Assembly: GCA_937924995.1 (NCBI GenBank)
Contig: CALEXY010000003.1
Coordinates: forward strand, 1-27,669
Direction: 5' to 3'
Origin: an uncultured Candidatus Saccharibacteria bacterium
GTDB taxonomy: Bacteria; Patescibacteriota; Saccharimonadia; Saccharimonadales; Saccharimonadaceae
Length of the DNA: 27,669 nucleotides
The position numbers and the translations under genes were made by a program. This document shows positions 13,416 to 21,258 of this stretch, piece after piece. The notes beneath the pieces are model-generated. The model had not been told where the DNA came from, ran no database searches, and saw only the letters and a list, made by a program, of their open reading frames with translations. The number at the start of each line of letters is the position of its first letter. The stretch's first letter is position 1.

Positions 13416-13919
13416 ATGGAAGGTAAAAAGAAAACAAGACCTCGAGCTATCCTGGTATTCGGTGCACCATGTAGTGGAAAAACTACATTTTGTGAAAAAT
13501 TCTCACAACGTTTCAAAGCTCCTTACTACGATCTTCGAGCCTTGCGTGAAGAAGCGGACTTCACAGAGAAACAAATTCACGTCGTCCTCGAGGCGATTGC
13601 TAAAACTGGTCAAAACATTGTGATTGAAGGTGGCCTCGATACCGAAGACGAACGCAACTCCGTACGTAAATTATTGAAGCTATCTGGTTATGCGCCGACT
13701 CTGGTTTGGATTCAGACCGATATTAACACCATCAAGCTGCGCTTAAAGCTTAAACTTCGCTCAATTGCGCGCGCCAAGGAAGAATACGACCGCCGCATCC
13801 GTCTTATGGAAGCTCCAGCCGAGATTGAAAAACCAATTATTCTCTCTGGTAAACACACCTTTGAGACCCAGCTTTCTCACGTCTTAGCTCAACTTCAAAA
13901 TGATTCTCGCCGATTCTGA
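13416..13919 (+). CDS. P-loop nucleoside/nucleotide kinase-like protein (AAA_33 type)
   Basis: A 167-residue protein with Walker A GAPCSGKTT (16-24) right after an initial beta-strand (AILVFGAP). IVIEGGLDTEDER (~69-81) corresponds to the Walker B-like strand, and the C-terminal half has an Arg/Lys-rich lid region (RLKLKLRSIARAKEEYDRR). The size fits small P-loop kinases such as zeta-toxin-like or AAA_33 proteins. The substrate cannot be read from the sequence. TATAAT (13401-13406) ends 9 nt before the ATG without a Shine-Dalgarno, so it is probably leaderless. Its last 20 bp overlap the next gene. Confidence 0.8.
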   Translation: MEGKKKTRPRAILVFGAPCSGKTTFCEKFSQRFKAPYYDLRALREEADFTEKQIHVVLEAIAKTGQNIVIEGGLDTEDERNSVRKLLKLSGYAPTLVWIQTDINTIKLRLKLKLRSIARAKEEYDRRIRLMEAPAEIEKPIILSGKHTFETQLSHVLAQLQNDSRRF

Positions 13920-14469
13920 ATTTGGTGAAATTATCGTTCGCCGCAACGCCTTAGCCAAAAACATTTCTTTTTCACGTTCCACTTCTGGACGACTCCAAAT
14001 GTCGGTTCCATCCTATGTCACAGATCGTCAAATCCATAAAAGCCTCGATTCCATGCGAGAACGCTTACGTGGCCTCAATCTTGCCGACCCCGCCACTCAA
14101 CGTGCCCGTGATGCGCAAAAAAAGCTACTGATGAAGCAGGCCAAAGAATACTTACCTTACCGTCTCGAATATCTAGCGAAACTTTATGGCTATCATTATG
14201 ACAAAGTAACTTTAAAGCATCAGTCCACACGCTGGGGCTCCTGCACTCGTCGTAAAAAATCCCTGTTCGGCGGCTACGAGTTCACCATTTCTATGAATAT
14301 TGGCTTAATGCGTGTACCCGAAGTTCTACGTGATTATTTAATCATTCACGAACTCGCCCACATCAATCATCCCGACCACTCCAAAGCTTTTTGGCAGGAA
14401 GTCGAAAGCCATGATCCAAATTACCGCGCACACCGTGAAATGCTTAAAAAACATAATCCAGGTCTATGA
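13900..14469 (+). CDS. YgjP-type zinc metallopeptidase (DUF45/WLM-like)
   Basis: A 189-residue protein. The zinc site IIHELAHINHPDHSKAFW gives H150, E151, H154 and a third ligand H160. The preceding RWGSCTRRKK is the other family hallmark. These M48-related proteins act as intracellular peptidases of largely unknown substrate, and some are encoded with restriction systems. There is no signal peptide. The ATG lies within the 3' end of the kinase gene (20-bp overlap) with no strong ribosome binding site, so translation is probably coupled. Confidence 0.88.
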   Translation: MILADSEFGEIIVRRNALAKNISFSRSTSGRLQMSVPSYVTDRQIHKSLDSMRERLRGLNLADPATQRARDAQKKLLMKQAKEYLPYRLEYLAKLYGYHYDKVTLKHQSTRWGSCTRRKKSLFGGYEFTISMNIGLMRVPEVLRDYLIIHELAHINHPDHSKAFWQEVESHDPNYRAHREMLKKHNPGL

Positions 14470-14481
14470 TATAATATGTTT

Positions 14482-14940
14482 ATGCAAGGGCAATCTATCT
14501 CTAAATTTCTTGATGCCACCAAGGTTCACACCAGTGTTTTTGATCGCAAATTCATGTATCTTTCGGACATCATCGACCCAATTTACCGTGAATATCTTAT
14601 CAAACTTGAAAAAATTGGCGTAAATCTTGACCTCGATGTCATTCGCCGTCGTCACCAAGTTGAAAACTATACTGATATCATCAAATTCATCGTCGGCTAC
14701 CTCAATTCACGTCTCAAAAATCCGACTAAGGGGAATATTCTAATCTCCATGAACGCCACTTCCGCCCAAAGCATCGATATCACCCCAGCCAAATATCATC
14801 TAGTAATTACCGATGACAGCGTCGTGATGACCGTTGATAGTAGTGAACAATATTCCGCCCTCGGCGCCAAAATTAAATCCCGTCTCGGTTTCGGCACTTC
14901 CATTTCTTTCCCAATCCGCGAACCCTACGATTCTATTTAA
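14482..14940 (+). CDS. Hypothetical protein, 152 aa
   Basis: Not recognised. TATAAT occupies 14470-14475. An ATG at 14476 touches it and is unlikely, so the ATG at 14482 is taken, giving a leaderless mRNA. The protein is soluble: a helical N-terminal half with a charged segment (KLEKIGVNLDLDVIRRRHQ), then beta-rich segments (NILISMNATSAQSIDI, KYHLVITDDSVVMTVD). The end (GFGTSISFPIREPYDSI) is polar. Its promoter lies in the last codons of the peptidase gene. No neighbour suggests a role. Confidence 0.7.
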   Translation: MQGQSISKFLDATKVHTSVFDRKFMYLSDIIDPIYREYLIKLEKIGVNLDLDVIRRRHQVENYTDIIKFIVGYLNSRLKNPTKGNILISMNATSAQSIDITPAKYHLVITDDSVVMTVDSSEQYSALGAKIKSRLGFGTSISFPIREPYDSI

Positions 14941-14950
14941 TTTTTTACAA

Positions 14951-14979
14951 AAACAGGGAAAATTACCCCTGTTTTTTTT
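14951..14979 (+). terminator. Intrinsic terminator of the 14482 gene
   Basis: AAACAGGG (14951-14958) pairs with CCCTGTTT (14967-14974), then more T. Confidence 0.85.
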
Positions 14980-15097
14980 CTTAAATAAAGCACACTTTGC
15001 TTCATCGTTTTAAATATTTTTCTTAGCATAAAACCACCCCCAATCTCTTGTTTTAAGCATAAGCTTTTGCTAAAATAAACTTATAAACGGGAGCATT

Positions 15098-15586
15098 ATG
15101 AAAATCAAGAAATCATCAGTTTTTGGTGTTTTTGGCGCATTGTACCTATGCTTCTTTCTGATTTTTACCTTTTTAGCTTTTCAGCCACAAACCGTAGAAG
15201 CTAACACTAACCTAGTTCTCGAAATCCCTAAAATCGGCCTCACTTCACCGATTCGCTCACTCGAAATTAGTGATGAGAATACCCTTACTTCGCCAGAACG
15301 CATCGCTGGAGTCTATCACGCTAATCAAAATCACGATTTTATTATCGGCCACTCCACTACAATTTTTCAGAATTTGGATAAATTAAAGGTCGGCGATACT
15401 TTTCGTTTTGGCGACCAAACTTACCAAATTAAAACTCGTAAAATCCAGCTAAAATCCGACATTGATATGTCGAAACTTCTAACTAGAAAATCTATTCCAA
15501 CCATCACCATTATGACCTGTCATGGTGAAAAAATCTCCGGCCACGATTACACTGAACGTCTAATTCTCACCGCTGAATTAATTTAA
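15098..15586 (+). CDS. Sortase family transpeptidase (C60)
   Basis: A 162-residue protein with an N-terminal membrane anchor (~8-29) and the catalytic triad in place: H85 in FIIGHSTTIF, C141 in TIMTCHG and R154 in YTERLIL. LEIPKIGLTSPI (41-52) is the typical sortase start. It is short, near the length of class D/E sortases or a minimal class. Sortases join sorting-signal proteins to the cell wall or to each other, so the organism should have a Gram-positive-type envelope. No LPxTG-type substrate is visible in this window. GGGAG lies 4-5 nt before the ATG. Confidence 0.9.
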   Translation: MKIKKSSVFGVFGALYLCFFLIFTFLAFQPQTVEANTNLVLEIPKIGLTSPIRSLEISDENTLTSPERIAGVYHANQNHDFIIGHSTTIFQNLDKLKVGDTFRFGDQTYQIKTRKIQLKSDIDMSKLLTRKSIPTITIMTCHGEKISGHDYTERLILTAELI

Positions 15587-15624
15587 CACCGAGCATCTAA
15601 TTATCACCACAAAATTAATCTAAC

Positions 15625-15660
15625 GTAGAGACCATCTCTACACTATATCTATTATTTTTA
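15625..15660 (+). terminator. Weak terminator-like hairpin after the sortase
   Basis: GTAGAGA-CCA-TCTCTAC (15625-15641) is followed after a gap by ATTATTTTTA. Confidence 0.45.
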
Positions 15661-15661
15661 T

Positions 15662-15689
15662 CAAAAAACCTGGAGTCTATCTCCAGGTT
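15662..15689 (-). terminator. Intrinsic terminator of the 15701 gene (minus)
   Basis: AACCTGGAG/CTCCAGGTT, a perfect 9-bp stem (15667-15689), followed on the minus strand by TTTTGAT. Confidence 0.85.
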
Positions 15690-15700
15690 ACCCCTGTTTT

Positions 15701-17629
15701 TTAGGCCTTTATTAATCGTACCGCAAATCCGCCCATTCCCACCACCGGAATTTCCAGTTCATCTTCTGCGTCCACTACTAGGCGCTCGATTTTAAGATCC
15801 GTCGGGTTCGTACGAAAATCCGCTATGTCACCATCACGGAATATAAAAGCATTATATTTTACGTCTTTTTCCAAGAAACTTAACTTAATTTTCATCGTAC
15901 GCGCCATATCATCGACAATACCACCAATATACCAGTCCGTCTCTCCTCGCCCGCGCCTGGCTACCGCATAATACTCTCCGATTTTCCCGAGCAGTGGCAC
16001 TTCAATTTCAAAATTCACTGGTACTTTTTGGATAAATGACAGCGCATCCCGATTTTTTTCATAAGATTCTGGGCGGTCGGCTAACATCTGCATCCCAGAA
16101 TGAAATACAACATAGTAAGCTAACTGTCGCGCTAGGGTAGAATAAACTTTTTTCGCTGGATTATTTAAATCAAAAATTCCTGGCGTAAAGTCAAAGCCAC
16201 CGGCGAGCATTCTCGTGAAAGGTAGAATCACCGCGTGTTTCGAATTCAAACCACCACCTTCATATTCCTGTCCCTTTGCCCCCTCTGTGCAGAGCAAGTT
16301 CGGATAAGTTCGCTCGAGACCGGTACCCTTAATCGATTCGTGAACATTTAGCATCATTTTTTTCTGTGCCGCTAGCTTCAAAACGTTACTAAAATGCAAC
16401 ACCCCCGCCTGTGACTGATGAAATTCTTCACGGCCCTTAATCAACATCTTCGGACCTGAATAATCCAATTTCAAATAATGCACCCCTTGTGCTTCCAACT
16501 CGTCAAATTGCTTAACCAGATTCTTTTCATAATTATCAATCTGACTCGCAGTTTCACATTGTGCTACAATCTCAATATTTTTTTGCTTAGCACGCTCCAA
16601 AATTTTCTTTTTATCTAGCTTCTTTGCCAAATTTTGATCCGACCACCCCTCAATCAAGAGTCCCGAGATACCTAATTTTTCACACCAATCAAGATATTCT
16701 AAAGCATGCTCCGTCGTCGCACCTTGTCGTTCAGAAGCCGTAAAACTCCAAATCCCAATCAGCATCGCCCACCAAATTCCCAGAAATTTAATCGGTTCCA
16801 CCCAATCAAAATTCATTCTTGGGCTTTGATTTAAGCTTAAAATCATCTTATTTTTCGTCAGTTGCACTGCAGTATCCGCCACCATTACTACCCGCCATGG
16901 CGTTTCAAAAGGTAGCGTCAAATAAGCCTTCATGCCGTCTGAGAGTGGTGTAATATTCGCCTCCAGTCGACCGATTTTATTCAGCCCCAAAGTCATCGAA
17001 CCATAATTAATCAGCGCTGCTTCGTGAATTGACAGAATCTTACCACTCGGAAGTTCTGCGGTAAATGGTGTCTGCCTCGAACCAGTTAAATTAAAAATCG
17101 TCCGCTCTTCATAATCGGCTTCCGATCTCGCCAAAGTAAACGCTGGCATCGACCAACTTTTCGCATGGATATCTAGATTAAATTCCGTTAGTTCATTCGT
17201 AATAATCATCCGCTGAAAACCGGGTTGGGGTGGGAACTCATAACGAAACGCCACCCCCTCATCAAAGACTCGCACTCTTAAAGTAAAGATACGTCCGTCT
17301 TTTTCGCGCTCCGCCAGATAAAAAGTCGTCTCGTTATATTTATTCACAATATCCAAAGTTTCCCCCACTACACTTTGCCAAGTTTCATCCTTAAATTTTG
17401 GCAAAATCCTCACCACCCCCAAATTTTCCGCAATCGGTTTTTCGTTATAAATTTCGAAACCTAATCTGGAATTACTCAGTAAAACTTCTTGATTTTTTAG
17501 CACCCGATAGCTCGGACTACCATTTTTCAGACTAAATTCAAAAACCAAACTCCCACTCGGTGATTTCACATTTACCAAAGAATTTGCTTTCGCTTCTTCT
17601 TTTTTAAAAAGTCCTTTCAAAAAGCTCAT
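15701..17629 (-). CDS. Glycoside hydrolase family 97-like alpha-glycosidase
   Basis: A 642-residue protein when started at 17629 (MSFLKGLF), 9 nt after a TATAAT (17644-17639); an upstream in-frame ATG falls beyond that -10. The N-terminal beta-sandwich (SPSGSLVFEF, SYRVLKN, LLSNSRLGFEI), the central barrel (LLIEGWSD, VHYLKLDYSGP, MLNVHESIKGTG) and the C-terminal beta-domain match GH97 organisation (alpha-glucosidase and alpha-galactosidase). LKLDYSG has the Asp position of the barrel and HESIKGTG its Glu. No signal peptide is visible, so it would act inside the cell on imported sugars, unusual for a family best known from the periplasm of Bacteroidetes. The mRNA is probably leaderless. Substrate not assignable. 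Confidence 0.82.
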   Translation of the reverse strand: MSFLKGLFKKEEAKANSLVNVKSPSGSLVFEFSLKNGSPSYRVLKNQEVLLSNSRLGFEIYNEKPIAENLGVVRILPKFKDETWQSVVGETLDIVNKYNETTFYLAEREKDGRIFTLRVRVFDEGVAFRYEFPPQPGFQRMIITNELTEFNLDIHAKSWSMPAFTLARSEADYEERTIFNLTGSRQTPFTAELPSGKILSIHEAALINYGSMTLGLNKIGRLEANITPLSDGMKAYLTLPFETPWRVVMVADTAVQLTKNKMILSLNQSPRMNFDWVEPIKFLGIWWAMLIGIWSFTASERQGATTEHALEYLDWCEKLGISGLLIEGWSDQNLAKKLDKKKILERAKQKNIEIVAQCETASQIDNYEKNLVKQFDELEAQGVHYLKLDYSGPKMLIKGREEFHQSQAGVLHFSNVLKLAAQKKMMLNVHESIKGTGLERTYPNLLCTEGAKGQEYEGGGLNSKHAVILPFTRMLAGGFDFTPGIFDLNNPAKKVYSTLARQLAYYVVFHSGMQMLADRPESYEKNRDALSFIQKVPVNFEIEVPLLGKIGEYYAVARRGRGETDWYIGGIVDDMARTMKIKLSFLEKDVKYNAFIFRDGDIADFRTNPTDLKIERLVVDAEDELEIPVVGMGGFAVRLIKA

Positions 17630-17678
17630 ATGCTTAATATTATACCGCATATGCTAAATATGATAAAATATTTTTAAG

Positions 17679-18632
17679 ATGCAAGACGATATTAATCTCG
17701 AAGAATTAACCAAAAATAGTAAACCTAGTTTTCTCAAAATTTTCTTTATCGTACTCGGTACTATTATTGGCGTATTTGCCATCGCTTTTGGCGTAGTTTC
17801 TTTGCTTAAACTTCTTTCAAACACTGCCGAAAAAGTTGAAAATAAAAAACCGGAAATTGCTAAGGTTACCGAAAAACGCGCACCGCACCGTATCGATTTA
17901 CAATATCTCATCGATGATTGGCGTCGCGAACAGGGGATTACTGAAGAATCATCAGTATTAATTTATGACCTTAATAACTCCGATATCGTTGGTCGCTTTA
18001 ATGACACTAAAACCTTCACTGACCCAAATCTCGTTAGTCTCCTGGTCGCCTACGAAAATTATCGTCGCCTCAGTGACGGAAGTTTTCATTCCGACGACCA
18101 AATTAATCTCAAAAATCAAACCGCACTCTCTCGTCAAGATTGTATAAATGAACTTTTCACTTCCGAAAATACCAATTGCAAGGATGCTCTCCGCGCTGAA
18201 CTTTCCGATGTTGTACTCAATAATCTTCTCGCTAAAATGGACCTAGAGCATCTCAAAATTTCTGGAAACAACATCACCCTCACCGCGACTGACTACCTAA
18301 AACTTATTAAATTTATTTATAGTTCCGAAAATCTTAAGTCTGAAAACTGGGATAAATTCTTCGCGCATTTTCTCATCACCGGTGATCATTTTGCTCTTAT
18401 TTCCGGCATTAATAAAGCCACAATCTTCGATTACGCTTCCGCCAAATTAAAAACCGAAACCGCCGCAAACACTCTCCCATATTTCAGTGAAGCTTCCATC
18501 CTCGAATTTAAAGACCTGCCAAAATATCAAGACCGTAAATATATCGTCATTTCACTTAATCAAAATTTTAATCCGACTAAACTCACTCCTCTTGGTCGAA
18601 ATCTCGAAGAGCGCATCATCAACGAACGTTAA
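17679..18632 (+). CDS. Membrane-anchored beta-lactamase-like protein, probably inactive
   Basis: A 317-residue protein with a cytoplasmic N-terminus, one transmembrane segment (~19-46) and an outer domain. The outer domain follows the class A beta-lactamase/PBP-like plan: a strand SSVLIYDLNNSD, then a helix LVSLLVAYENYRRL where the active-site helix would be. Next come ELFTSENTNCKDAL (SDN-like position) and LKISGNNITLTATDYLKLI. The catalytic SxxK is not visible: the corresponding stretch reads TDPNLVSLLVAY, and no KTG is seen. I infer a pseudo-enzyme, perhaps peptidoglycan-binding. TGATAAAAT lies 9 nt before the ATG, so it is leaderless, divergent from the GH97 gene with only 49 bp between the two start codons. 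Confidence 0.65.
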   Translation: MQDDINLEELTKNSKPSFLKIFFIVLGTIIGVFAIAFGVVSLLKLLSNTAEKVENKKPEIAKVTEKRAPHRIDLQYLIDDWRREQGITEESSVLIYDLNNSDIVGRFNDTKTFTDPNLVSLLVAYENYRRLSDGSFHSDDQINLKNQTALSRQDCINELFTSENTNCKDALRAELSDVVLNNLLAKMDLEHLKISGNNITLTATDYLKLIKFIYSSENLKSENWDKFFAHFLITGDHFALISGINKATIFDYASAKLKTETAANTLPYFSEASILEFKDLPKYQDRKYIVISLNQNFNPTKLTPLGRNLEERIINER

Positions 18633-18719
18633 GTCCAGCCCAATAATTACCATAAAATTTCCTAAGTAGCTAAGTTTGTTATTTTTTATAAACCTATTTA
18701 AAAATAGAACGCAATAAAA

Positions 18720-18750
18720 AATAAATCCCCGGAAGGATTTATTTTATTTT
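18720..18750. terminator. Bidirectional terminator between 17679 and ppa
   Basis: AATAAATCC (18720-18728) pairs with GGATTTATT (18735-18743); T-rich runs follow on both strands. The 18633-18719 stretch holds nothing else I can identify. Confidence 0.75.
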
Positions 18751-18758
18751 TTAACTAA

Positions 18759-19292
18759 TTAAGCTTGAGCGTTCCAGCGAGCAATTGCTTCTTTTACAAC
18801 TTCTTTAGCTTCTGCTGCGCCGAAGAAACCTTTCACTTCGGTAGTACCAGGCTTCTTCAAATCTTTGTAATGATTGAAGTGGAATTCGATTTGGCGGATC
18901 AATTGCTTTGGCAAATCTTCCAAAGTTTGGTACTTATCGCCGTTATTGCGATCATCTTCAGGCACACAGATAATCTTATCGTCAACTTCATCAGAGTCAA
19001 CAAACTTCATTACACCAAGAATACGAGCCTTCATGTAAATACCAGTGGTTAGAGGCTGATCAGTAATCATTAAAACATCGAGTTCATCACCATCCTCATC
19101 GAGAGTTTGAGGAATAAAACCATAATTACAAGGCTTTGCAAATGCCATTGGTTCGACACGGTCAAGCATAAAGCAAGCATTTTTGCGGTCCCATTCAATT
19201 TTGTGATTTGAGCCAGTAGGAATCTCGATGACGACATTAAGTTCACCATTTTCGTAGTCACCTGGGGTCAAGATTTTGTTAAAATCAGCCAT
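18759..19292 (-). CDS. ppa: Inorganic pyrophosphatase (family I)
   Basis: A 177-residue soluble enzyme that hydrolyses pyrophosphate to phosphate and so drives biosynthetic reactions forward. The magnesium-binding signature DEDGDELDVL lies at residues 65-74. IEIPTGSNHKIEWD (22-35) holds the lysine of the active site, NYGFIP (56-61) is intact and HYKDLK near 140 completes it. Length is typical. GGAG precedes the ATG by 5-6 nt, so unlike its neighbours it has a normal leader. Confidence 0.95.
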   Translation of the reverse strand: MADFNKILTPGDYENGELNVVIEIPTGSNHKIEWDRKNACFMLDRVEPMAFAKPCNYGFIPQTLDEDGDELDVLMITDQPLTTGIYMKARILGVMKFVDSDEVDDKIICVPEDDRNNGDKYQTLEDLPKQLIRQIEFHFNHYKDLKKPGTTEVKGFFGAAEAKEVVKEAIARWNAQA

Positions 19293-19350
19293 ATTTCTCC
19301 TTTATTTTTTCTTATTATACCATTTTTTCTCTCTGTGTTAAACTAGAACT

Positions 19351-20550
19351 ATGGAATTTAACGATTTGAGAAAGCCTCTCGCCGAACGTATGCGACCTCA
19401 AAGTCTCGACGAGGTTTTTGGGCAAAAAAATATTATCGGCAAAGGCAAAATTCTTACGGAATTAATCAAATCTAAGGAACCGACCAATCTTATTTTCTGG
19501 GGCCCTCCCGGCACCGGTAAAACCACCCTGGCTCGCATTATCGCCAAAGAACTCGACGCTGATTTCATCGAACTTTCCGCCGTCACCGCTCACAAATCCG
19601 ATGTCGAGCAAGTAGTCGAACGGGCCAAACAAAACTGGAATCTTAAAGTCCGCACCCTACTTTTTATCGACGAAATTCACCGTTTCAATAAAGCCCAACA
19701 GGATGCTTTTTTGCCTCATGTCGAATCCGGTCTCATCACCCTGATCGGCGCCACCACGGAAAATCCCAGCTTCGAAGTCATCCCCGCACTAATTTCCAGA
19801 AGTCGCGTAGTCATTCTTTCCACTCTTCAAGATAAAGATATCAAAGAAATTTTACAAAGAGCCGTCACAAAAGAATACCCTAAGGCTAAAATCGATCCCG
19901 AAGTCATCGAGTTTCTCGCCCACCTCAGTCACGGCGACGCCCGTTCCGCACTAGGCGACCTCGAGCTCTGTCTTTCACTCAAAAACAAGCTTACTCTCGA
20001 TTTTGTCACCAAAACTCTCAATAACAAGGTCAACTATTTCGATAAATCCGGCGATCGCCACTATGACACCATCTCTGCCTTTATTAAATCTATGCGCGGT
20101 AGCGATGTCGACGCTACACTCTACTATCTCGCACGCATGCTTGAAGGTGGGGAAGATCCTAAATTTATTGCTCGTCGTATGGTGATTTTTGCTTCCGAAG
20201 ATATCGGCCTCGCTGGCAATGGCGCCCTCACTCTTGCCGAATCCGCCTTTTCTGCCATCGAAAAAGTTGGTATGCCGGAAGGAGGAATTATCTTATCCCA
20301 CGTCGCCATCGCTCTCGCCAAATCTAAAAAAGATCGCTCTAGTTATGACGCCTGGGATCGCGCCAAGGCACTTGCTAAAAATACTAGTCATCTACCAATT
20401 CCGCTCGAAATCAGAAATCCAGAGACCAAACTCATGAAAAATCTTGGCTACGGTAAAGACTATAAGTGGGAAGCTAATTTCCATCATCAAAAAAGCTACC
20501 TCCCGGAAGAAATTAAGGACCAGAGACTTTATTTTCCACCTAAAAATTAG
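19351..20550 (+). CDS. rarA: RarA/MgsA AAA+ ATPase (replication-associated recombination)
   Basis: A 399-residue AAA+ protein. Walker A GPPGTGKTT is at 51-59 and Walker B LLFIDEIHRFNK at 103-114; GATTENPSFE is sensor 1, ALISRSRV the arginine-finger segment and GDARSALGDLE sensor 2. The C-terminal MgsA domain includes YDTISAFIKSMRGSD and FASEDIGLAGNGAL. The start AERMRPQSLDEVFGQ is the family hallmark. It acts at stalled replication forks. TGTTAAACT puts the -10 6 nt before the ATG, so the mRNA appears leaderless. No terminator is evident before the 20642 promoter. Confidence 0.95.
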   Translation: MEFNDLRKPLAERMRPQSLDEVFGQKNIIGKGKILTELIKSKEPTNLIFWGPPGTGKTTLARIIAKELDADFIELSAVTAHKSDVEQVVERAKQNWNLKVRTLLFIDEIHRFNKAQQDAFLPHVESGLITLIGATTENPSFEVIPALISRSRVVILSTLQDKDIKEILQRAVTKEYPKAKIDPEVIEFLAHLSHGDARSALGDLELCLSLKNKLTLDFVTKTLNNKVNYFDKSGDRHYDTISAFIKSMRGSDVDATLYYLARMLEGGEDPKFIARRMVIFASEDIGLAGNGALTLAESAFSAIEKVGMPEGGIILSHVAIALAKSKKDRSSYDAWDRAKALAKNTSHLPIPLEIRNPETKLMKNLGYGKDYKWEANFHHQKSYLPEEIKDQRLYFPPKN

Positions 20551-20558
20551 TAACAAAG

Positions 20559-20587
20559 TTGCCAAAACTATCTTTTCATGCTTTAAT
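20559..20587 (+). promoter_or_regulatory. Promoter of the 20642 gene
   Basis: TTGCCA (20559-20564), a 17-bp spacer and TTTAAT (20582-20587), with TG at the extended position. The leader has ACAATTT/AAATTGT around GTACCTTAATAGG and ends in AAAAGGAGGGG. Confidence 0.6.
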
Positions 20588-20612
20588 ATAAACAATTTAG
20601 TACCTTAATAGG

Positions 20613-20624
20613 AAAATTGTGTTG
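20613..20624 (+). promoter_or_regulatory. Leader element complementary to the 3' UTR of the same gene
   Basis: AAAATTGTGTTG is the exact reverse complement of CAACACAATTTT at 21189-21200, between the stop codon and the terminator. With two flanking pairs (one G-U) the match is 14 nt. It stops ~5 nt before the ribosome binding site. Confidence 0.5.
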
Positions 20625-20641
20625 TAAAAGGAGGGGTAACC

Positions 20642-21172
20642 ATGGAAGGTTTCTTAGACAAACGCAAATTAGAGAACGAAGCCAGTTTCAAGGAAGTTTT
20701 ACACGTTTTAGACGAATCCTACAATCTTTTCAGTCTACGCTTCTGTTGGTCGGATATGCTTGAAACTTCAAAAACCGGCACCGAGTGGAAAGAGTACACG
20801 TCCTTTCAGGCTCTAACTGATTTTAATCAAACACTAAGGTCCTGGTATCAAGATCAAAATGCGCCAGAACTCGAAGTCCCCAAAGAGATTCATGCTACCA
20901 TTTCTGTTGACCGCATTACCAGCGTAATGCCAAGATGCGCCAAGCAACATGCCAGGCACTATCGTAATGATCACATTAAATTTCGCACTTTTCAGTTTAG
21001 TGTCAAATCACTTCGGCACCTCACTAGGGCAGAAATTCGTGAACTTTTTAACGAATATAGTGTCCCTGCTGATCTGAGAGATGCCATTAGTAAAGGCGAT
21101 GTCTACGTTGTCACTACTACAAGTGGCGAAGATTTTAATTTCGTTCATCGCATCACCACCGAAAAAGCCTAG
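20642..21172 (+). CDS. Hypothetical protein, family B member
   Basis: A 176-residue protein with the expression features of region 1 (structured leader, AGGAGGGG 5 nt before the ATG) although it sits among core genes between rarA and secE. No family recognised. N-terminal residues 1-70 are aromatic-rich (YNLFSLRFCWSDML). The C-terminal ~60 residues (KSLRHLTRAEIRELF, DLRDAISKGDVYVVTTTSGED) are the clearest example of the module shared with 5003 and 6585. HARHYRNDH near 104 is His-rich without an obvious metal site. No membrane segment. The mRNA ends can pair with each other (20613-20624 with 21189-21200). Confidence 0.75.
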   Translation: MEGFLDKRKLENEASFKEVLHVLDESYNLFSLRFCWSDMLETSKTGTEWKEYTSFQALTDFNQTLRSWYQDQNAPELEVPKEIHATISVDRITSVMPRCAKQHARHYRNDHIKFRTFQFSVKSLRHLTRAEIRELFNEYSVPADLRDAISKGDVYVVTTTSGEDFNFVHRITTEKA

Positions 21173-21203
21173 CTACCTAGAAAAAACGCAACACAATTTT
21201 TCG

Positions 21204-21228
21204 CCCCCGAATTTCGGGGGTCTTTTTA
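21204..21228 (+). terminator. Intrinsic terminator of the 20642 gene
   Basis: CCCCCGA (21204-21210) pairs with TCGGGGG (21214-21220), followed by TCTTTTTATT. Confidence 0.85.
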
Positions 21229-21258
21229 TTCTAAGACATTTACAAAAACCCCTTTACA

